Positions 9,501 to 23,300 of a stretch of DNA of 64,000 nucleotides are shown here, piece after piece. The stretch comes from Calliphora vicina (lineage: Eukaryota; Arthropoda; Insecta; Diptera; Calliphoridae). Below the pieces are notes generated by a model, which did no database searches, was not told where the DNA came from, and saw nothing but the letters and a program-made list of their open reading frames with translations. Each line of letters opens with the position of its first letter. Position 1 is the stretch's first letter. The position numbers and the translations under genes are program-made. The stretch lies in assembly GCF_958450345.1 (NCBI RefSeq), contig NC_088782.1, positions 115,678,046-115,742,045 of the forward strand, in the 5' to 3' direction.

Positions 9501-11511
9501 GTTTTTGTCTTACATTCTGTCAAAATTTGCAAAGAAAAGTGCATTTACAATCTATGAAAAGTGTATTTGTTAGCATTTGCCATTTTTTTTGGATTATTTG
9601 TGTGTAATAGTTCTTTACAAGATTCCATATTGTTGTTATGATGTGATTTGGAAAGTCTATTGCTAAATTAGACAGATTTTTTTAAGAGGCGAACTTGCAA
9701 ATAGTTGTAGTTCAGGAGATAACCAAGCAACCTTAATTTAGGATGCATACAAAACGTCCAATTCAATCTAGAGTGAAAATTGAATCATTAAATAGGCTGG
9801 AAATCATATCGAAGTAGGTTTCAACAGTTTTGGAAGTAAAGAAAAGAATTATGCCAGTCTAAATGATAAAATTTTGATAAAAAACATTAACTAGCCCATT
9901 GTGGCGACAAGGAAATTAATACCCTATCTTAATATCCAAAATTCCAACACATTATTAGAAACAAAGAGTTCTTAAATGAAGAAAACTGATGCTTTAATGA
10001 TTTGCAACTTTTTGCCTCTGACAATAAAATTATGTAGTGGCAGCACCGTCCGTCATTTGCAAAAACAAGACATCTGACGTAAAACAATGATGCCAACTAA
10101 GCGATTTTGAATGATTAATTAACAGTTATAAAAGTGCAGTAATGCAATTTTTCTTTATTAACCCTAGCAATACGTCCCAAATAGTGTCTTTACCACAAAA
10201 AACTGTAATATATTTATAAAAAACATAATGAATAATTAATTAAAAAAAAAACTTAATAATAAATAATCATGTTTTGTGTTATGTTATGTATTGAGTGTGT
10301 GCATGTTTTCTTTTGTTTTATATGTTGTTTATAAGGGACATTAATTTATAGAAGTATATCACAATTTGTAAAAATTTGCTTGATTTTCATTTGATATAAT
10401 AAAACAAAACAAAAGTGGGAGTTTGAAAAACTAGTTTTTAGTACAATAATAAAAAGTAAAAAAATAAATGCTTTAAAATAACAAATACAAAAAAAAATTA
10501 TCATATAAAAAAGGTTTTTATTTGAGTATTTCTTTAAAAAACAAATGCAGTTTTTCTTTAAATAAAGCTGTTGTGAATAAAAACAAATGTGTTGTTTTTC
10601 GTTTTTATATATATTTAAAGCTTTTTTATAAAAAAAATCATTATAATTAATTACAAGACAAATGATAAGAAATTAAAAGAAAGAAAAATATATTGTTATA
10701 TATGGCAAAATCTAATTTTTCTTAATACTTGTTGTTTGCTTTATGTGGTTTTTTTTTTCTCAACATTCAAACTAAAATCAAATTACTAGTTTATTATAAC
10801 TATGGTTGTTGGTTTTTAATATAATAATAATAATATTAATAATTATTGTTTATGTTTATTACAATTATTAGGTTTTTAGCTAATTTCTTAATCTCGTTTT
10901 GTGTGTTTTTTGTTTAATAAGTTCTCACATTGATTTTATTTACTTTTTGTTTTATATTCGTTTACATAAAAAACATTTATAAGTTGTTTATTATTTTATC
11001 ATAAAGACTTGAGATTCTTTTAATTCGAGTTAATTTTTTTTTTGGGATTCTTTTCTTTTATACAAAACTATATAAATCTTAGTGATTTATTTATTTTCTT
11101 TATTTTTTTTTACAATTACCTGCTATATTTAAAGAATATAGTTTAAATTTAAAGTTATAAACACAATTTTTTTCCCTTAAACAAGATAAAAACAAATTGT
11201 TTTAAAATCTTTTTTAAAACTGTAAAAATATATATAAGAAAATAAAAGGAAATTTTGTGAAATTATGCTAGACACTGTAAATTAGAGTTTACCTAGCCAA
11301 AGTAAAGCTAACAGTGTGTTTTGTTTAAACTTCTGTTAACAGAAGTTTAAATTTAACATAGAGTGTGTTATAACCTTAAAAAAAATTGGAAAAAATTTCA
11401 AATTTCTTTCATTCATTCTTAATTAAGTAGTTGTTAATTTTCATGTTTGAGTTTTTTTTTTTGGGACTTATTTATGTTCATTTAATGTTTATGTTGTGTT
11501 TGTTTTCTTAT
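9501..11511 (-). other. Probable Ten-m 3'UTR / 3' flank
   Basis: AT-rich sequence directly downstream of the teneurin reading frame. Base composition falls sharply in GC immediately after the in-frame TAA at 11514-11512. No further exon was found. The 3' end of the transcript cannot be placed. Confidence 0.55.
11324..11351. repeat. Perfect 28-bp palindrome
   Basis: TTTAAACTTCTGTT is followed immediately by its exact reverse complement, with no spacer. It lies about 160 nt past the TAA that closes the Ten-m extension frame, so it could form a hairpin in the 3'UTR RNA. Confidence 0.95.
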
Positions 11512-11712
11512 TTAATAATACAAGTCATCTTCGGTTGAGTTGCTTACCAAGTCTTTTTTATCGTTATTACTTTCGTCGTCATCGGCTGTGTCGTCTTCTT
11601 CGTCTATGTCTTCGGCTTCTTGCCAGATTTCGTAAAGTTCATATTTTTGTTGTTGTTGCTGTTGCTGTAGTTTATCGTTGTCGTATTCTTGTAAATCCTG
11701 TGTAGCTGGATT
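11512..11712 (-). CDS. Ten-m: In-frame 66-codon extension beyond the Ten-m TGA (candidate readthrough)
   Basis: After the TGA at 11715-11713 the same frame stays open for 66 codons to TAA at 11514-11512. The conceptual extension begins NPATQDLQEYDNDKLQQQQ, continues through YELYEIWQEAEDIDEEDD to a Lys/Asp-rich part, and ends STEDDLYY. Its GC content resembles the coding exon and drops right after the TAA. The base after TGA is A, not the C of the most leaky context. Alternatively a 69-nt mini-intron (GT at 11774-11773, AG at 11707-11706, both phase 1) could remove the stop; its donor GTAACA is weak. Whether this stretch is translated is inference. Confidence 0.5.
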   Translation of the reverse strand, partial: NPATQDLQEYDNDKLQQQQQQQKYELYEIWQEAEDIDEEDDTADDDESNNDKKDLVSNSTEDDLYY

Positions 11713-14700
11713 TCACGCTGACATATCTTTGAGTTTTTGTTGTCTACGGCTTTTGCCCGTACGATGATTGTTACCAATCTTTCTGCGTTTACGTTTAGCA
11801 TCTCTTTGGAAGGCCACATTGCCGGGATCATCAGCCAGTTGTGGATATTTGTATATACTATGTATATCCACACCTATCCAGCCATCTACATCACCATGTG
11901 ATACCAGCTCTTCTTTCTCCTCTTCTGTCCAGTCGCCTCTGCCCTGAAAGCCGGCTGCCACTAATTGTTTCTCCAACTCCCAGGCTCTTTCGACGGCTCT
12001 TTTGTGGGCATGTTTTAAAATGCGATGTCTTTCCTGTTCGGGATCTACGCCATATTTAATGATGACAACAGCATCGGGTCCATGTAGTCTCAATTCTTTG
12101 GCGGCTGGACCACCATGATCGGTGATTTCATGCGTTGATATGTTAAACATGCCGCCCAGTCTTCTCAATTCTTCATTGTCATCTCTCAGCTTCAAAACAT
12201 TATCCTTGACAAAGTAGAATACATCTTGATCGTGTATACTAAAGTGTAGATCTAAGAAGTAGGAGTTATTGAACACCGAGGATACCACATCCTGCACCAC
12301 ACTATTGCTGCCATCCACCACACTAACCAAGGCACGGCCACCTATGCGTGACAGTAAAACGCCTTCACCAAACACTGCTCTACGATAGCTTACTCTGGGC
12401 AAAAGATTGCGCATTTTGGGTTCCATTTTCAATAAAGGTTTGGGCACAAAATCAAAATCACTGAATTTCTCATTAGTTTTCTCCACAATGCATTCCAAAC
12501 CGGAGATGACACCAAAATCGGGCGCCAGAGTTTGTGATTTAATGGAGGCCTGAGGATTGTATTGCAGGGCTTTGGTGTATTTGGAGCTTTGCATGTTGCT
12601 CAAATCATAACCGAACAATTGCAACCAAGCTTCTAGCTCAATCATGTAGTTTTGTTGTTTGCTGGGATTGACAGGATCATTGTTGTGATAACGATATATG
12701 AACACATCGGTGGGATGAGACATTTCGGTAGCCAAAGTCTCCCACAAAGGCGTCATCCATTGACCCACCGTGGGATCATACAAACGTCCTTCGGTATACA
12801 CTAGCTTGGTATGAGGATCCAAAATACCACCATGGAAATCAATGGGTATAAAGAACTCTGGGTTGGTGTCTTTGATTATGCGTCCGAAAGGTGTTCTCTT
12901 CATTTCCTTGAGTATGGCACCATTGATATCGAAATAAGCCAAGGGTGAGCCATTTTGATCGGTGGCCACATAGAATCTTTGTTCAGCTGTCTCCACCGCC
13001 ATTAACATGTCACGATCATCATAGTAGAATCTCAAAGTTTTGCCCGTCTTGGGATAGTGCATATGGGTCAAAAGCATGGGTGATCTGGGATTGCCATAAT
13101 AGTATTGGGTAACATTACCCTTGCTGTCATGCCAGGCTACCAAACGGCTGCGATCATCATAGTAATACCAAGTCTGGAAGCGTTCTCTCTCAAAGGCATG
13201 TATCAACTGACCACGATTGTTATAACGATACTTTTGTTCACCTCGTCTCACCACAAAGCCACGAGCATCATAATTATTAAACTCTATATCACCCACCTGA
13301 CTGACACGATCACCAATATCATAGCCTAAATTGATTTTTTCTCCTTGATCCACCACACCCACAGTATTGCCATTTTCATCATACAAATACTTCCAGTTAT
13401 TGGTGCCCAGTACCTCAATAACATGACCATCAGCATTGTAGTTGATCTTATCAAAGGCAGTGGAGCGACCAAACGTAGTCTTTTGAGACTTGATGCGATT
13501 ACGTAAATCATAGTCCAATTCCAAACGGAAGACATCGAAACTCTTAATGTTCATCAAGACACTCTTAACACGGCCATGTTGATCATAATCTATGATGGTG
13601 AAGAATTGTTTGGATGAATCTTGTATTACCGTGCGATTGAAAGCATTGCGGGTAATTTTCAAATCTTGTACCACCTCCAATTGACCCAAATTCTGGCTGA
13701 ACTTATAGCGTGTTGTAGGCATTTCCTTGTCATCTATGGACATCTCGACACCAGTTAAACGGGCATTGCCATCATAGGCATACTTGTAGTGGGCCGAAGC
13801 TAATGAGTTCTTGGAACCAAAACGCAATTTCTCATCTTTCAAGATACCAGCATGATACTTAAACTCTCTTCTCAACTCAAAGCCAGGCTCTTGTACTTCC
13901 ACGGATTTCACTAAACTAGTGGTGTCTTGATAGGTGTAATGAGTACTGGACAAACCGGCCAATATAGTTTCCAAACGTCCCGAATTGTCATGCACAAAGG
14001 CTACCTTGCCCGATTGATGGGGATGTATTTTAGCCAATATCTGGCCTTCATCATTGTACAAGATCTCGAAGGGATGACGGTTAATGGGTGAGAAGTATTG
14101 ATACTTAAAGAAGCCCAGGGAAGTTTGCAAAGAGAAGGAGTGTATGTGTCCTCGAGGTGTTGTAAGACTTTGCAGAGCACCAGCATCATCATATTGCAAC
14201 AGATAGTCAGATCTACGTGGAGTGGTAACCTTCAAAGGCAGCGAGCCATAATTATCCTTGAAGGCATAAACCATGGACGAGCCATCACCATATTTGATTT
14301 CATTCAAACGGCCATTGCGATCAAAGGTATAAGCTTCTTGTAGATTACCCCATTTCCAGGTGACCAAACGGCCAAAACGATCATATTCCAAATCGACATC
14401 AGCATAGTCACCAGATTGAGGACGGAAACTAACGGGGCGAGAGGTGCGATCATAGGTAACATTTAACAATTCCTGTTTGTCATCTACCGTAACCACTATG
14501 GATTGTGTATCACGATCATATTCCAAAGTCAAAACATTATCGCCATTAACTCGCAACTTGCGTCCCACATGTGTCACCGACCTAGGACCCTTATTTTGTT
14601 TACTCTGCTGCAGTCGGCGCACAAAGTAGCGCCATTCAAAACGATTAGCCAAATCTCCAGCAATTTCTGTACGTTGTTTGGCCGGCACTGGATAGGATTC

Positions 14701-17317
14701 ACCAATAATGGGTGATATTTCAGCCAAAACAGGATAGGGAACCACTTCCATTTGCAGCAAATGACCCCAAGGTGTTAAACTGGTAGTAGAACCATCCATT
14801 TCAACCATGGTCTTGGACTCAGCTTCACCATTACGCACCACCACCGAGGAGCCCTGTATTAACATGGAGATTTCTTTTTGCGAATTCTCCGATACCTTAA
14901 CCTGGGCTCCCTTAATGCTCAAATCAAATGCCAAATCAATAACACGGCCCGTAGGTGTAACAGCCGAAGTCAGGCGGCCAAATTCATCATAGTTGTAGAC
15001 ATAAGAACGTCCAGTGGAGTCTAGTTTGGTTTTCAGCAAGCCAGTGGGACCATGATACTCGAAAGTGACATTGTAATTGTCGGGTGTATTGAGTTCGTGT
15101 AACATTTTCATGCGGGTCATTCGAAGGCGGCATTTCTGGCCCTTGGTGTTTTCTATGGAGTTGACTTGTGAGGTATAGTCACGCAAAAGGAATACCTTGT
15201 TGCCAGCAGCATCGGTGACCGTGCTCAATTTGCCATTCGAGGTATTGACATTGTAGGTAAACACATAGGTGGTTTCTCCCGTTAAAATGTTCTTGGTCAT
15301 AACATGTTGGCCAAAACGATTAAAGATATAGATCTCTTGCATATCGGGAGCATAAATTTCATATTCTCTGGACATGCTGGCTTCTGGAATACTGGACATA
15401 ACCGAACGTATGCGATAGTTGGCTTGATCGGCAATATGAACATGACCATCTGGAGTAACAGCCAAGGCGGCAATGGTATTGAATTTAGCACTGGTTGCCA
15501 GATAATGATCGGCCTCAAAACAATCACAGCCTCTTTCCAAACAATTACATTTAGATTCGGCACCGGCAAAGGCAGAAATACGACCATTAGTGCCAATAAC
15601 ACGTACACGATTTATGCGCTGCGAATCACTTTCGGCCACATACAGCTCACCCAAAGGACCAAAAGCTATGGACTGGGGCATAACCAAAGTAGCATGAGTA
15701 GCCAAATCCGAATCATAGACCGAAGATGAGGTGGCACAGTGTAAAGGACGTCCCGAAATAACTCTGACACGGCCATCGGGAGTCATGCGTAAAATCATAT
15801 GATCATCTATGATGTGTAGGGTATTGTCCAAAGGACTTACCGCCAATTCAGTGGGCCAACGTAAATGCATTTCCTCCAGCTTCAGGGTGCCCTCACAAGG
15901 TATGGGTTTCCAGTGGGACTTGTGCATATGGTTGCCAATCAAAGTGCTAACAATACCATCTCTATCCACCATGCGTATGTTGGTGCCATCAGCAAAGTAT
16001 AATATATTATCGCTGGAAATGGCTATACCCTTGGGATAAGCCAATTTGGCATCTTTAGCCAAAGCACCATCACCACAATGAGCCTCATCACCCGGCAGGC
16101 AACGTTCTCCTGAACCCACAATAGGCTCCCAGTTCTTTTCGGGCTGTGAAAAATCATTAGTATCACGTACTCTAATAATTTGATGAGATTCCGGATCAGA
16201 GATATACAGAGTGCCGTCCAAAGGACTCAACGCCATATGATAGCGATAGCTGACTCGGGTAGCATTAAGTTTAACCACGGTGCGCACCGTGCCATCAGTC
16301 ATAATGCGACGTATATAATTGAAATCACCCACATATAAACTGCCATCGGGGGAGGCGGCTAAAGCCACCGGAGCCAATAGACGCTGTTTCAAAGACATGC
16401 CCTCACAATCCATGCACTCCAAGGGACGCTGATGACCATCACCCATGGTGGTTAAAATAACACGGGGCTTATTCTTCAAATATATATTAGAACCATCACC
16501 CTTTTGCAATATACCCTCATGGAAGTTGTAACGATGATGTATATCCAAATTCCAGCCACCCACCTCGGAAATAGACATATCATGGCCCGATAGTTTGGTG
16601 GTTTGTATATCCCAAATGATATCCTTGCAGTCGGTATATTGATAGCCTACTTTCACCACGGCCGTGGTAACACCATACACTCTCTGGCGATAGATGTTTA
16701 GCCTATTCCAGGCATAGGTAAATTTAATGCCAGGATCTGCCTCAAAGAGCCGCTCAAACAATATGCCTTCTATGGTTATACGCAAATGTATTAAATGCAA
16801 AGTGGCGGGTATAGATTCCGGAGTCAATTGCAGTTTAATGGTGGACAGATAGCCAGCAGCTCGGGATGAATGATAGACCAGATTAAGGCCAGTGCCGGGT
16901 ATTTGTAAAGATTCCTGGATAACTTGAGACTCGGCCAAGATGGCGCTGCGATCGGGACAGGCACCTTGGAAACCATGTTTCCAGGAAGCCAACACCACCG
17001 GCTTCATAAGATCATAGTCATGCGAGAAACAGGTGTGAGTAGTAGAGGCAATGCTCTTCTCCTCCGACATGGACATAACAACGGTATCAATAATGATCAC
17101 TTCATTCCAGGGCACCTGTACAATTCTCGACTGAGGCCGGAAGGGGGAACGGCCAAATTGTAAAGTAACCGCACCACCACCATTAACCATTAAATCAAAC
17201 CAGCCATCATCACGGGTCAAGGTAAAGCCCTCCAGCAAAGTGGTAGTGGAGACACGAACCCCCACCAAACCCATGCCCAAAGAGGTGACCACACGGCCGC
17301 GTATAACAGCAGAACGG
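11713..17317 (-). CDS. Ten-m: Ten-m last exon (NHL propeller, YD shell, C-terminal domain)
   Basis: One exon of 5605 nt with 1867 uninterrupted sense codons. It joins the previous exon in phase 2 (AG + C gives Ser; 'FNESRSAVIRGRVV'). The first ~800 nt encode the TTR/beta-sandwich region (EGFTLTRDDGWFDLMVNGGG). NHL-type propeller repeats follow at about 16390-15400 (e.g. PDGSLYVGDFNYIRRI, PTELAVSPLDNTLHIIDD). A cysteine cluster CNCLERGCDC lies near 15540. The YD-repeat shell covers about 15340-13000 (YNYDEFGRLTSA, YDRFGRLVTWKWG), closing with the Rhs-associated core signature (LYDPTVGQW near 12770). The C-terminal domain ends in a basic RDAKRKRRK stretch near 11790 and TGA at 11715. This is the usual size for insect teneurins. 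Confidence 0.97.
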
Positions 17318-20300
17318 CTAGAGGGAAAGAAAACATAATAACATTAGTTTGTTTGGCAGTTAGAGTTTTTAAAACTAAGGCAAAACACAGGTCGGTTTAC
17401 TAATTTACTAAAAAGCTTTAAATAACTAAATAAAAAGTAAAACTTAAATTAATTAAAAAATTAAATATAAAAAAAAATTTCACAAAAACACACACATTTA
17501 CAATACAATTAACAAGAAAATAATAAAACATATCAAAGGGCTTATATTCAATAAGGGCTAACTGCTTTATGCAAATAACTGCAGATAGAACTTTTTGTAT
17601 ATAAGCTCTTGCTATGGATTTTGTTTTCAAAACGAACATTTAAGGTTTTTTTTTTTTATTTTTTTACACAAAAATATGAAACAACATATTTAGACAAGAG
17701 ATAACCCAATAGATATTTATTATGTATTATCATTTATTATAGTTTTTAAACCTATTAAAACAACAGTTTTGAGTACAAAAAAAAAACTGGCCTTGAAATT
17801 CATTCAGTGTTTCAAACTTTAGAATAAAATAAATGTAAATAAATTTAACATAAAACTAATGAAATGAGAGTTGAAATAATGTTAAAAGAAATGAATTAAT
17901 AAATAAATAATGAACTAATAATATTTATAGGAAAATAAATGAAAGAAATTATAAAGTTAAATTGTTAAATGATAGAAATTAAAAGGTTAATTAAAAGACC
18001 AAACAACCAGCGTTTTATTATTTTATTAGTTTTTTTTGTTTCCAAGAATTCCATTCTTACCTTGCATTGAAATAATTCCAAAAAATGCTGTTAGTTTTTA
18101 TTTTAGAGGTTAGTTTAGATTTTTTTTTGAGGTTATCAAAATTATCGATTTTTCAAAGTTAGTTTGTTTTTTTCATATTAGAGAATATTAGAGAAGTTAG
18201 TTTTTTTTTTATCGATTAATAGTGATGATAGTAGTTATAGTAGTGGTAGTTGTTAAGAGAGCACGCGCGAATGTTTAGAAAGAGAAAAAAAGAGCAAAGA
18301 AAAAAATTTGTACCATTAGCAAAATGTTTTCTTTTTTTTAAAAGTTTTTTTTTTCAAAAAAATTAAAAGAAATTATAATTAAACATAATCCCATGATTAT
18401 TAACACAAAATTATATGAATCCTAAACCAAAGTTGCCTAATATTTTGTTATTGTTTTGTTATAAAAACAAAGGACATTTTCTAGTTTTTTTTTGTTTGTT
18501 TTTGGATTATTCATAAATATATATATACAATTACCGGGAAGGGATATATTTTGTTTTTTGGGTGGTGGAGGATAAGGATTTTTATAGACAGGGTCACAAA
18601 ACTTAAAATATAATTAAAATAATAACATTAAACATAAACTAAAACTGCAAACTAGTTATTTTTTTGTTTTACACACGCAAACAGCTTTAATGGAGGGAAA
18701 GCTTTTGTTTTTTTTTATAAATTCTGGGGTAAAATATTAAAACTTGAGAAAAAATTGCAAACAAATTTAATTTTTCAATGAAATTTATAACATTTTCACA
18801 AACATATTGAAAATGTTTTTAAACTAGGCAAAATATTAATTACAGCCTAACCAAAAAAGTCAAAAGTCCATTATACATATATCAACAAAAATGACTATTT
18901 GTTTAAATTTCGTACCATAAAACAAAATTATAACAGAATTTTTAATTTTGTTTTATTATAAAAAATAAGATTTTTTTTCTTAATTTTTTTTTAAATTTAT
19001 TGAAAAATTTTCAAAATGTTTTTTTAAAAAATATTTTCTATGCTACGTCAAAAAAAACATCTATTTTAAAATAAATCCAATAAAATAAACCATTTGTAGT
19101 TAGGCTGTTAATATTACTTGTTTAACTTTATTAGCCTAACCAAAAAAGGAAAAAGTTTATTTTAAATCCTTAAAAACTGCTATTATTTTAACAAATTTAT
19201 TTTGTTTCAAACTCATTTGTAATTTTTACAATTTTCTCTTTTAAAGTTTTAATATTTTACCTTAATTTTGTCAACTTTCGATTTGACCCAATTCTTTTTT
19301 ATTTGAAATAATACATAAATTATAAAGAAAAACTTAAAAGGCATCTAGCAAACAACTTACCTTTCATTAAAGGTTTCTAATTTGGCATAATTTTGCAAAC
19401 TACTTTCGTCAATCAAGAATTTCATGCGCTCAAAGAAAGAGGCTGTAATGGCAGGCGGCTGTTTGCGTAATAACACATCAATGGGCTTGGGAGCGGAGAC
19501 ACAAAGCTGGGAAGTCTTGCATACATGACTGGCACAACATTCAGGATCTTCACAGTCCACCAAACCATCTACATAAAGGAATTTAAAGGGTTTAAAACAA
19601 TGTTTTACAACATAAGCTTAATTCATTTTCAACTTACCCTTATCATTATCCTTGCTATCACCACAATTCAATTCCAAAGCTATACCACAATCATTACCAT
19701 CCCAGCCCTCATAACAACGGCACTCCCATTGACCCTCACCGCTAACACGACACTGGCCATGGCCTGAACATGAATTGGGACAGCCCTCGATGGTACAGTG
19801 TTTGCCATTCCATCCAGTCACACACAAACAGGTGCCATTCTTGCATTGGCCATGTTCATTGCAACGCGAATCACACAATTTCGTATTACAGTATTCACCA
19901 CCCCAGCCATCGTCACAGGTGCAGGCATCACCCACACAGCGACCATGCTGGCCACAATCTAAGTCACACAATTCCTTGGAACAATCATCGCCACTCCATT
20001 TCGATTCACAGCTGCAGGTCTGAGAGTCCAAATCAAAGGTGCCATGACCCGAACAGTCGGGCAGACATTGTAGAGCATCTTGATCCATGGTAGCACAATC
20101 GGGACCTTTCCAGCCTTTTTTGCAAATGCAAGTACCTTCGGCACAGAAACCATGACCCGAACAGGTGGGATGGGGACAATCGACTAGAGAGGAGAGAAAA
20201 AACAAACATTTAAGGATAAAGTTAGAATAAAATTTAAATTTTATTTCAAAATTAAATAAAAATATATAAAACACAATTAAAAAAAATGTTTTATTTAACT

Positions 20301-23300
20301 ATTAATTTTTCTATGTTTCAAGAAAAGTTAATGGAAATGTGTTGTATTGAAATCCTTCTTAAACAGGTTTAAAACTGAAAGTTTTCCCTAAAATTAGTTT
20401 CCACCAACTTTTCTTTAAACTTAGATTAACAAATAGTTAATATTTTCGATAACATAAACAATAACTATCGAGATTTTCTCATAACTAACTAAAAATGTTA
20501 AAGAAATAAAAAATTTGATTTAAAATTAAATGATATTTTCTTTTTAAACTAACTATTAAGTCCTCTATCTATTTAGAAAAGTTAATGGAAAAAGATTAAA
20601 TTGAAATCCCTCTTAAATATATTAAAAACTAAATATTTTCCACATAATTTTTTTCCATCAACATTTCTTATAACATAAACTAACTGTTAGTTAACATTTC
20701 CGATAACATAACAATAACTAATCGAAATTTTCTCAGAAATGAAAAAAAATTCCAGTTTTTTTGCAATAAATTTACCTTCTTCACAGAATTTTCCCTTATA
20801 ACCACGCATACATTGACATTTTCCACTAACACAATGACCATGGCCATTACAATCGGCCACCTCACACTCATCATGCCGCAACGAACACTCTTTACCCTTC
20901 CAGCCCGGATTGCAAATACATTCACCATTTATATATTCACCATGCTGGGAACACAAAACCGGACAAACACTTTCGCTACAATCGTCGCCACCAAAACCGG
21001 GATTACATTGGCAATGGCCCAGCAAACACTGGCCATTGCCCGAACAACCATTGGGACAATTTTGTGTCATATCTTCGGCTATGGTGGCATAAAAGGTTAT
21101 TTCCTGTACATCACCGTCATCGTTGTAAAGGGAAACAAACCAATGGCCAGGTTCCATATAACGGGTAACTTCACGTGTTATCGATTGCTGTTGTCAAGTC
21201 CGTTTTATTGTTTTTTTTTTGTTGTTTTAAAGTAGTTTGAAAATATGATAGTGTTTCGAAATGAAATGGAAAATGTTTAGATGTAAATTGTGTTGGTTTT
21301 ATTTTTTGGTGGAGTGTTTTTTTTTATGGAGAAAAGCATGAAAATACATAAAAAAAGACAAAAACACACATTTATTAGGTTAATAAAGCAGGGGTTTAGT
21401 ATTAAATTTGTTTTAAAATAAAAAAAAAAATACCTCTAAAACCTTTAATATAAAAATATCGGTTAAAAAATACTTACATGAGCGGCCCTTGTAGATCTGG
21501 TGCTGGCACTAAAGCCACTTAAAACTTCTTTAAAATGATATTGTGTGTGGGTGGGCAAGGCATTACGTCTGCCATAGACACCTATTGAAGCTCCTCGTGG
21601 TATGGTATAATCAAATTTCACATAAGCCGGTTCCGATTGATAGAATTGCATATTCCAATAACTATAGGGTTGTATTTCTTTGGTCAACTTCTGGCCCAAA
21701 GTTATTTGGCCAAAAGTTGTGCCATCTGGTGGAAAACTACGGGCCGGGAATGTTCTAGCACCTGTTTTTTTGTTTTGCAAATCCCACAATGAAGCATACA
21801 CACATTACATTATACGAAAAGAGACAGAGAAAAAAAACACAAAAATGGCATATAATGGGTTAGTTTTATTTTGCTTTTTTTAAGAAAATATAGAGTTAGA
21901 TAAGTTTTTTTTTGAAAATTCAATGAGTTTTGTACATAAATTTGAAGAGAGATTGTTATTTGTTGTTTATTGTTTATATGGTGAGTTTGTTAATTTTGTT
22001 TGTCAACTTGACATGTTGTTGTTATTGTTAGGATGAGGGTTTGTTATTGTAACATTCAGTATTTACATTAAATTAGAGCTGACATTAAAACGATTAAGGT
22101 AAATATAATCACAATAGAGAGTTATTGTAAATTATTTGTATTTTCTACTATTTTTTAATCATCGTCTATCTTCCTATTCCTTTTATATATAAAAAAATAA
22201 AGAAAACATTATTTCCGCTATGAAAATCTAAACTCAAATATAGAATTTTTGGTTTTAAAGTTTAAATTTTCGCCATTTCTGTTAGAATATAGAAATTCTA
22301 TAAAACAAATAATTGAAAATATAAGTTATAACTTTTAACAAGTTTTGTGTTCAATAATTTTATTCAATTTTTTTCAGTTTTTTAAGGTTGTGAACAGAAG
22401 GTAATAAATGAATACTGTTTTTAGGGTTTTAATTAAATTGTTTCGAAAGAAATTCTTAATTAAATGTTCAAAATCAAATTAAATCCTTTCCGTTAATGAA
22501 TTCATTGTGAATTAATTCATAGGCTTAATTCCTTATTACTTCAAACGTATTGTATTTATTCCTTTGAGAATTCATTATTTATAGAATAAATTCATAATTC
22601 AATCATTCAAGTATTTTTTAATTCAAATCCATTATAAAATAGCTTTAAAAATGTATTGAACGATTAAATTTTTCTTCAATTCAAATCTATTACAAAAAGG
22701 CTTTAAACCATTATTCAGTACATTTGAGTACAAAATGATTAAAAGTGAAACGAAAACAAATTGAATGAAGACAAATATTTTAATTAAATTTAGATTAGAT
22801 TTGAATTAACAAAAAATTAAACATTTAAACATTGAATGAATGGATTCTTTTCAAATAAAGCCTTTGAATGAAAACTAAATAATGTATTATGTTGCGTATG
22901 GTTTTATGGAAAACATTTACAATTCTGAATTAAGATTGTAGTGATTTAAACTAAAATTTAATTAATTCGAAGCTCTGAAGTAATTTGATCTTCATTTTAA
23001 CAAATTTTTAAGAAATTTATTTTTGAGGTTATAAAGAATATATTTGAGGTTATATTTTCATAATTCATTTAATGTTAAGAGAAATTGTTAATAATTATAA
23101 TAAAAATCTGAGAAAACTATTTATTTAAATAGTAAACTATTAACAGCTAGTAATTTTTGTCAGATTGGTGCTGGCGCTTGAGTTAAAAATTCAATTTTGA
23201 GGTTTTAAAGAATATTTTAAAAATTTTAGAGATTAGATTTTTATACTTCAATTGTTGAAAATTTCAATAAAACCTAAGGAAAACTATATCTTTATATAGT

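Noticed and set aside
15304..15729. 141-residue open frame on the plus strand opposite the teneurin exon
   Set aside because: It is the antisense shadow of conserved NHL-propeller coding sequence; its residues mirror the codon pattern of the real frame.
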